NCBI GenBank assembly: GCA_947175535.1
Contig: CAMWNF010000014.1
Span: 1 to 32,773 of the forward strand
DNA: 32,773 nucleotides
Direction: 5' to 3'
Source: an uncultured Bacteroidales bacterium
GTDB lineage: Bacteria; Bacteroidota; Bacteroidia; Bacteroidales; Muribaculaceae
Part shown: positions 26,945 through 32,773 of the stretch, piece after piece
Layout: each line of letters opens with the position of its first letter
Position numbering within the stretch: the stretch's first letter is position 1
Translations under genes and position numbers: made by a program
Notes under the pieces: generated by a model
The model's database searches: none
What the model saw: the letters and a program-made list of their open reading frames with translations, nothing else
Told to the model about the DNA's origin: nothing

Positions 26945-28549
26945 TCAGAGTTTGTTCTCAGCTTTCATTTTTGTCAGCAATGCATCGACTTCTTCGGCAG
27001 AAGGATGGACGAGGAGGATCGTGCCGTCTTTACCGATAAGAAATGATGTACCGCCTGAGTTGTGGGCTCCGTGTTTCTCCCATATCTTATTCTCATCATT
27101 AAGCTCCAGATAAGTCTGCCAGGGATATCCGTCGGCTACGACAGCCTTCGCCATAGACGCAGCATCAGATTCGCGAGCGATAGAAATGACATTCAGGCCA
27201 TCGTCCTTAAACTTCTCATAAACCGGAATATATGACATAGACAGACGTCGGCACGGTCCGCACCACGATGCCCAGAGATCAACCAGCGTTACTTTTCCAT
27301 CGGCGAGCTCTGAATACTTCACCTTATTACCGTCAGCTGCGGTGATTTCATAATCGATATAGGGTTTACCCGCATCGAGGAGCTCAGAACGGAGACGTCG
27401 GCGGATCTTCTCGTGCATGTAATAATCAGGACGGTAATCGGCGAGAAGAGAATCATAAAGGCGACCATATTTAGCTCTCGATTCTTCGGGAACATATTTA
27501 GAAAGATTCTCATAGGTACGAATCAATGCGTATAGAGAAGGCTGAGCGGCAAATGAAGCGAGTTCTTCATCCACCATAACATTACGAAGACTATCCCCTA
27601 AGGCGCGATAGGCTTTATATGCGTCAGAATAATAATCGCCATTTCTAAATTTATCAATTAACGCCCTGCGCTCATCGCCTTCGGATTCCCCGATTTGCTT
27701 ACGAAGTTCACGACCTTCAGGAGACAACATATTTTCCTTGCCTATACTCTTTTCGACTGAGTCAAGATAATTATATACCTCCTGACGACGTGCTTCCGAG
27801 GCTGCCTGAATTTTCTGAGCGGGATTATCGCTTAATACTCGTGGACGCGGAACATCGGCCACATGAAAATTAACCGTGCCGTCGTAAGCAAAGAAATTAT
27901 ACACGCTCCATGCTCCATCAATAAACTGATGATAAGGGTAAAGACTATAATAGGTATCTTTATCTGCATAGAAATCATAAGAGAAGTGACCGTCAGTGAC
28001 AGGTATAGAAACGAAGTGGCTGACAGTGCGGAAGTCCTCATCTGCTTCAGTGACTATCATACGCGAAAGTGAGGGATCATCAACCGTTCCTTCAAGATGA
28101 CATATCACATCCCCTGCAGTCAAAGGCATGTCAATGCATATTTCTTTTACAATAAACGCGCCCGGGTCGTCACCCTCTATAAAATCAAAACTATCGTCTT
28201 CGGGAGCGAGTGCGCCGAATTTCATAATGAATGGTATTCTACCGGGTTTTCCGGGATATACCTCTTTGTCAAGTTCGATACCCTCAATTGCGGCGAGAGG
28301 TAAAACTTTTTCACTCTTATTACCTTTAATATATGCTCCGGATGCAATCCTTACCCATTCATCAGGTCGGGAATACAAATCGGCATACACTGTGACCGAA
28401 TCATCGTCAGTTTCAACACGACGGATGTCAAGCATTTGTGTGGAGTTAAACTTGTAATAAGGAAAATCGACAACCGTTTTTGCGGGCACGTCAAAAGACG
28501 TCAGTCCAATGGACATAAGTAGCGCGAACGCCAGAGAAAATTTTTTCAT
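26945..28549 (-). CDS. TlpA-like thioredoxin-fold protein (paralog B of 25193-26803)
   Basis: Same architecture; LADGKVTLVDLWASWCGPCRRLSMSYIPVYEKFKDDGLNVISIA. Confidence 0.9.
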   Translation of the reverse strand: MKKFSLAFALLMSIGLTSFDVPAKTVVDFPYYKFNSTQMLDIRRVETDDDSVTVYADLYSRPDEWVRIASGAYIKGNKSEKVLPLAAIEGIELDKEVYPGKPGRIPFIMKFGALAPEDDSFDFIEGDDPGAFIVKEICIDMPLTAGDVICHLEGTVDDPSLSRMIVTEADEDFRTVSHFVSIPVTDGHFSYDFYADKDTYYSLYPYHQFIDGAWSVYNFFAYDGTVNFHVADVPRPRVLSDNPAQKIQAASEARRQEVYNYLDSVEKSIGKENMLSPEGRELRKQIGESEGDERRALIDKFRNGDYYSDAYKAYRALGDSLRNVMVDEELASFAAQPSLYALIRTYENLSKYVPEESRAKYGRLYDSLLADYRPDYYMHEKIRRRLRSELLDAGKPYIDYEITAADGNKVKYSELADGKVTLVDLWASWCGPCRRLSMSYIPVYEKFKDDGLNVISIARESDAASMAKAVVADGYPWQTYLELNDENKIWEKHGAHNSGGTSFLIGKDGTILLVHPSAEEVDALLTKMKAENKL

Positions 28550-28587
28550 GTCAGTTACTTAAATTTTTATAGATTGGGAATTGTTCA

Positions 28588-28620
28588 CAAAGGTAAAAAC
28601 TTTTTCACAATATTTCCAAA
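28588..28620 (-). promoter_or_regulatory. Promoter of TlpA-like paralog B (minus-strand TTTG 28617-28620, N21, TACCTTTG 28588-28595)
   Basis: Both elements present at consensus spacing on the minus strand. Confidence 0.65.
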
Positions 28621-28640
28621 TTTCGTGCGTTAAAAACAGT

Positions 28641-29150
28641 ATGTCGAAAACCGCGCTTAAAAAGGAACTTGAGTCGCTCACACGTGAACAGATAATCGAT
28701 GTCGTGCTGACCGCCTATTCGTCGAAAAAATCGATAAAAGATTATTTCGACTTTTTCGCCATGCCAGATGTCGACAAACTCTATGAAAAATTTCTGCGCG
28801 AACTGACGAAGGAAATCGGCAGGGGTAAATACCGCCATTCGACAGCACGCATCTCGAGGATACGTAAGTCGATAAAAGATTTCGAGTCGTTTAATCCTGG
28901 TATAGACAGAGTCCGTGACCTGCGTATAGCAACAATCAATATGCTTATCGAGCAGGAACGGATAAAAAATTTTTCGGACACACTTATCAACGGCACTCTG
29001 AAACTGCTCAACGATACGATAGCCTACGCTGACCGTAATCTAATATTCGACAGCACGATGCGCGAGATTGAAAAATGTGTCGCCGAGAGAAATGACCGCA
29101 GCCGACATTTCAGAGCCTTTCTGAAGCGCAATATGGAGCTGCCTGAATAA
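28641..29150 (+). CDS. DUF6155-like family protein
   Basis: MSKTALKKELESLTREQIIDVVLTAYSSKKSIKDYFDFFAMPDVDKLYEKF; family assignment from memory. Start moved from 28581 because that extension covers the divergent promoter. Confidence 0.75.
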   Translation: MSKTALKKELESLTREQIIDVVLTAYSSKKSIKDYFDFFAMPDVDKLYEKFLRELTKEIGRGKYRHSTARISRIRKSIKDFESFNPGIDRVRDLRIATINMLIEQERIKNFSDTLINGTLKLLNDTIAYADRNLIFDSTMREIEKCVAERNDRSRHFRAFLKRNMELPE

Positions 29151-29170
29151 GCGTTCTAAGCAAAATTTGT

Positions 29171-29197
29171 AGTAACTTTTGGGCAAAAAAAGTTACT
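29171..29197. repeat. Perfect 10-bp inverted repeat AGTAACTTTT-GGGCAAA-AAAAGTTACT immediately before the recombinase start codon
   Basis: Arms 29171-29180 and 29188-29197, 7-nt loop; ATG at 29199. Confidence 0.9.
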
Positions 29198-29198
29198 T

Positions 29199-30380
29199 AT
29201 GGCCTCTGTTCACATCTCCTTCACTCCGCTTGGTAACGAAGCGAAAAAAGAAATAATTGTCTACAAAATCACACATCAACGCAACAGTGTTCTAATCAAG
29301 AGCGATGTTATAATTCCTTGTACCGAACATAACGGTAGACTCAACCCTATCAATCTTCTGCCAAAACAAATACGCAAAATCGTGCAGGGCGATATCGAAA
29401 GAATCAACTCAATCATATCCGAACTGGAGATACATCGTAAAAGTTACATGGTAACGGATATTGCAGCCGAATTCGAACACTATCTTGGCGATTTCACACT
29501 AAAAAGATACACCGAACGCATCATCAAATCATTGAAAAAACGAGGCAAGACAAGAACAGCCGAAACCTATCGCGCAGCTCTCAACAGCTTTATGAAATTC
29601 AGACACGGGAAGGATATTCATCTAAGACTACTGACATCGGAAACAGTCGAGGACTACGAAGCTTTCCTAATCCGGCGCGGACTGATACCAAACTCAATAT
29701 CATTCTATATGCGGATTCTGAGAGCAATCTATAACCGGGCGGTCGACGAACAAATCACAGAACAGACCACACCGTTCAAGAGAGTCTACACCGGTGTTGA
29801 TTCAACCGTAAAAAGAGCCCTTCCCCTCTCCACAATCAAGACAATCAAGGAACTTAATCTCTCAAACCACCCTTCACTCGAATATGCGCGCGATATATTT
29901 CTGCTAAGTTTTTATCTTCGCGGCATGTCGTTCATCGATATGGCATACCTGAGAAAATCAGATATGCACGACGATATAATCTATTACCGCAGAAGGAAAA
30001 CCGGACAACTGCTGACCGTCAGATGGACATGCGAGATGGAAAAGCTGACGCGACGCTACACGTCGTCAAGCAATCCGTTTCTGCTGCCCATCTTCACAAA
30101 TGACAACGGAGACAACCGTAATGCCTACCGCAACGCGAGCTACAACATCAACCGCAGTCTGAAAACAATAGCTCAGATGATAGGTTTGAAAGAACCTCTG
30201 ACCCTATATTGTGCGCGCCATTCGTGGGCATCTGTCGCCAAAGCCCAAGGAATACCCCTTACAATCATTAGCGAGGGGATGGGTCACCGCTCGGAATCAA
30301 CCACGCGCATCTATCTTGCATCGCTCGACACGAGTGCGGTCGACCGTGCAAACCATACCATCATCAGATTGCTGAACTGA
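29199..30380 (+). CDS. Tyrosine-type site-specific recombinase/integrase (Bacteroidales phage-integrase SAM-like type)
   Basis: Catalytic SFYLRGMSFIDMAYL, YCARHSWASVAK, GMGHRSESTTRIYLASLD; core-binding domain AETYRAALNSFMKFRHGKDI. Confidence 0.93.
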   Translation: MASVHISFTPLGNEAKKEIIVYKITHQRNSVLIKSDVIIPCTEHNGRLNPINLLPKQIRKIVQGDIERINSIISELEIHRKSYMVTDIAAEFEHYLGDFTLKRYTERIIKSLKKRGKTRTAETYRAALNSFMKFRHGKDIHLRLLTSETVEDYEAFLIRRGLIPNSISFYMRILRAIYNRAVDEQITEQTTPFKRVYTGVDSTVKRALPLSTIKTIKELNLSNHPSLEYARDIFLLSFYLRGMSFIDMAYLRKSDMHDDIIYYRRRKTGQLLTVRWTCEMEKLTRRYTSSSNPFLLPIFTNDNGDNRNAYRNASYNINRSLKTIAQMIGLKEPLTLYCARHSWASVAKAQGIPLTIISEGMGHRSESTTRIYLASLDTSAVDRANHTIIRLLN

Positions 30381-30390
30381 ATATTATTAC

Positions 30391-30398
30391 TAACTTTG
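30391..30398 (+). promoter_or_regulatory. -7 element TAACTTTG upstream of the DUF2130 gene
   Basis: TAnnTTTG match 23 nt upstream of ATG 30421. Confidence 0.55.
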
Positions 30399-30420
30399 TA
30401 AAAAAACATACAACCGAGTC

Positions 30421-31797
30421 ATGAAAGAACTGAAATGTCCCAACTGCCAGCATGTGTTTCAGGTCGATGAAGACCTGTTCGAATCACTCGCAAATCAGGT
30501 GCGCAACGCCGCCTTTGAAGATGAAGTAAGACGACGCATGGACGAACTGCGCGAGCGAATGAAACTGGAAGTCGAGAGCCGGACAAAAGAAGTCGAGAAT
30601 AACTTCTCCAAACAACTGAACGATAAGGAACTCACCATAGCCAAAAGAGATAGGGAGCTTGAACTCGCACGTCTGAGTCTTGAAACCATAGCACGCGAGA
30701 AAGAAGCGGAGTATGACAAGAAATTAGCCGCCCGTGACACGGAGATTGAAAAACTGCGCTCAGAAATCGCCCAGAACGATAATGCCCGCAAAATCGCACT
30801 GCTCGAGGAGCGTCAGGCAAACGCCGAACGCCTCCGTAAGAGAGAAAACGAGGCAGCCGAACAGTTGCGAAAGAAGGACAACGAAATAGCCGAACTGCGA
30901 ACATCGGCAGTCAATGAACGCAACAAAGCCATCGAACGCGAGAACAGTCTGAAAGCCCAGCACTCGCTCGAACTGAAGCAGAAGCAGGAACAAATAGACT
31001 ATTACAAAGACATGAAAGCCCGTCTGTCGACAAAAATGGTCGGGGAGTCGCTTGAGAAACACTGTCAGAACGAATTCAACCGCGTGAGGGCAATGATGTA
31101 TCCCAACGCATATTTTGACAAGGACAATGATGCAAGCGACGGATCGAAAGGCGATTTCATATTCCGCGACTATATCGACGGTGTCGAATATATCTCCATA
31201 ATGTTCGAGATGAAGAACGAGAACGACACCACCGCCACCAAACACCACAACGAGGATTTCTTTGCAAAACTCGACAAAGACCGCACTCAGAAAGGATGTG
31301 AATACGCTGTGCTCGTGTCTCTTCTTGAGGCAGACAATGAGTTTTACAATGAGGGCATAGTAGATGTGTCTTACCGCTATCCGAAAATGTTCGTGATACG
31401 TCCGCAATTCTTCATGGCTGTTATCTCGATGCTCTCGCAGGCTTCGAAAAAGAGCGTAGACTACAAGATGCAACTCGAAAGAGCCCGTCAACAGAGCATC
31501 GACGTCACGAACTTCGAACAGCAGCTTAATGCATTCCGCGAAGGTTTCGGACGCAACTACCGTCTGGCAAGTGAAAAATTCCGCTCGGCGATAGAAGGCA
31601 TCGATAAATCAATAGCGAGTCTGCAAAAAATCAAGGATGCGCTGTTAAGCTCTGAAAACAATCTGCGTCTGGCAAATGACAAGGCAGACGCACTGACCAT
31701 CAAGAAACTGACGCGCGGCAATCCTACGATGAAAGCCAAATTCGAGGAAGCCCGCAGAAATGCACATCCGGGCATTGAAACTGACGAGGAGCTATAG
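30421..31797 (+). CDS. DUF2130 domain protein: CxxC N-terminus, long coiled coil, PD-(D/E)xK-like core
   Basis: [17 protein letters not shown], ~170 aa heptad-rich region, [18 protein letters not shown]...[43 protein letters not shown]. Confidence 0.9.
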   Translation: MKELKCPNCQHVFQVDEDLFESLANQVRNAAFEDEVRRRMDELRERMKLEVESRTKEVENNFSKQLNDKELTIAKRDRELELARLSLETIAREKEAEYDKKLAARDTEIEKLRSEIAQNDNARKIALLEERQANAERLRKRENEAAEQLRKKDNEIAELRTSAVNERNKAIERENSLKAQHSLELKQKQEQIDYYKDMKARLSTKMVGESLEKHCQNEFNRVRAMMYPNAYFDKDNDASDGSKGDFIFRDYIDGVEYISIMFEMKNENDTTATKHHNEDFFAKLDKDRTQKGCEYAVLVSLLEADNEFYNEGIVDVSYRYPKMFVIRPQFFMAVISMLSQASKKSVDYKMQLERARQQSIDVTNFEQQLNAFREGFGRNYRLASEKFRSAIEGIDKSIASLQKIKDALLSSENNLRLANDKADALTIKKLTRGNPTMKAKFEEARRNAHPGIETDEEL

Positions 31798-32499
31798 TCA
31801 GACATCAGCGTGCATGTGACCCTGACGTTGCAGTCTGCGGCGCTCTCGACGCGAAAGTTGCTTTTGAATTTGCAACGTCTGCGGGGAATGGTCTGCTTCA
31901 TCAGAGGCGGGTGGCAAGTCAGCTGCAAGCGGCTCAACAGTATTGACGGGAGCAACGTCATCGTCGGTGAGGGTCAATTCGGAATCAGCGAGATTGAGAA
32001 GAGCCCGGTCAACGGCTTTGGTCGAGTCATGAGAAATCACGAGGAAAGTGAGCTTGCAACGAAGTTGCAAAGCGACAAGCCGTTTCATTACATAAGCCGG
32101 AGATGCGTTTTTGCCAAACGATAAGGCAGCGATGCGCGAAACAGAATCGATTATGAATGTGCGTATTTCCGTTTTTGCCATCACTTCTTCAATAGCACCG
32201 ATTACCAGGTCGGCGTAGTCTGTCATGTCGTCGGGAGATTCATACTCAGGAGTCAGGACAAAGAGGTTATCGAGACTTTGAAGTTTATCGACATGGGCAT
32301 CAATAGCGTTCGATGTATTGATATAGACAGCCTGCGAGCTAAGTTTAGAGACTATTTCGATGGCTTTAGCTGTTTTATCAACTTCACGAGAGCCATGCAA
32401 TAACATTGTCGTGTGTTCTCTCCATTTGTTTTCATACAAAAAAACTGTGTTTTTAATAGCGCGGAAAAAATCACGGGATGTAGTAAGTTGGTTTTTCAT
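31798..32499 (-). CDS. RecA/DnaB-like P-loop ATPase-fold protein with degenerate Walker A and basic C-terminus
   Basis: MLLHGSREVDKTAKAIEIVSKL (GxxxxDKT), IRTFIIDSVSR Walker B-like, LTFLVISHDS, C-terminal SRRERRRLQRQGH. Confidence 0.7.
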   Translation of the reverse strand: MKNQLTTSRDFFRAIKNTVFLYENKWREHTTMLLHGSREVDKTAKAIEIVSKLSSQAVYINTSNAIDAHVDKLQSLDNLFVLTPEYESPDDMTDYADLVIGAIEEVMAKTEIRTFIIDSVSRIAALSFGKNASPAYVMKRLVALQLRCKLTFLVISHDSTKAVDRALLNLADSELTLTDDDVAPVNTVEPLAADLPPASDEADHSPQTLQIQKQLSRRERRRLQRQGHMHADV

Positions 32500-32508
32500 A
32501 TCAAAAGT

Positions 32509-32709
32509 TTATTTTAGGTGAATATCACCGCAAATATACAATACAAATTGCATATACACAAATAAAATATCTTTTATATTTTCATTTCTTTCTACATATT
32601 TTATAATTTCGTCTGGAATTAATTCAGTTCGATCAATAACAATAATTAAATGTGAATGTTTATTTTTATCTCCTTTATTTAATAAATATTTTCTTCTTTC
32701 TTTTTCCAT
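32509..32709 (-). CDS. Short AT-rich ORF of unknown function, possibly a truncated or chimeric gene start
   Basis: 66 aa; preceded by GGAGGTAATAAATTATG (strong Shine-Dalgarno); its C-terminal ~17 codons lie inside the downstream gene's promoter. Confidence 0.35.
   Translation of the reverse strand: MEKERRKYLLNKGDKNKHSHLIIVIDRTELIPDEIIKYVERNENIKDILFVYMQFVLYICGDIHLK
32531..32562 (-). promoter_or_regulatory. Promoter of the 31798-32499 gene (minus-strand TTTG 32559-32562, N20, TATATTTG 32531-32538)
   Basis: Near-perfect consensus elements and spacing, 32 nt upstream of the start codon. Confidence 0.75.
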
Positions 32710-32773
32710 AATTTATTACCTCCAATACCAATCTAAAATATTTTTGAGATAATTTAAAATATATATATTATAT

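Noticed and set aside
28553-29199. Repeated AGTTACTTA at 28553 and 29191 as possible recombinase att direct repeats flanking the DUF6155 gene
   Set aside because: Only 9 nt, one copy lies in a leader and the other in the inverted repeat; too short and post hoc to call an integrated element.
30760-31491. 243-aa minus-strand ORF antisense to the DUF2130 gene
   Set aside because: Fully embedded opposite a well-supported coding gene, low-complexity composition, no recognisable domain; a codon-usage artefact.

Overview
This 32.8-kb window reads as Bacteroidales chromosome, probably Muribaculaceae-like. That placement is inferred from protein families and from repeated Bacteroidetes-type promoters (TTG/TTTG - ~20 nt - TAnnTTTG). 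From left to right: a LytS/LytTR two-component pair followed by a complete RND efflux operon (membrane fusion protein, permease, TolC-like protein); malate dehydrogenase; a DUF5686/carboxypeptidase-regulatory-like outer-membrane protein; a CYTH protein; RlmD; an NfnA/NfnB-type flavoprotein pair; RecR; a GNAT acetyltransferase; a PorT-like barrel; a LysM plus periplasmic-binding-fold protein; an S9 peptidase lipoprotein; an AT-rich DUF4143-type ATPase; a putative beta-barrel; a SanA/YdcF-like DUF218 protein; two tandem TlpA-like thioredoxin paralogs; a DUF6155-like protein; an orphan tyrosine recombinase; a DUF2130 coiled-coil/nuclease-like protein; and a RecA-like ATPase with a degenerate Walker A. 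Most of this is ordinary core genome. The places most worth a second look are (i) the 28.6-32.5 kb recombinase/DUF2130/degenerate-ATPase cluster, (ii) the tandem TlpA paralogs with mosaic divergence and a 14-nt tandem repeat in one 5'UTR, (iii) an abrupt composition change near 32563 that could be an assembly or insertion junction, and (iv) several ORF-track start codons that are really promoter elements. I found no convincing CRISPR array, tRNA, rRNA, retron or DGR, and nothing that can be called a demonstrated new system from sequence alone.
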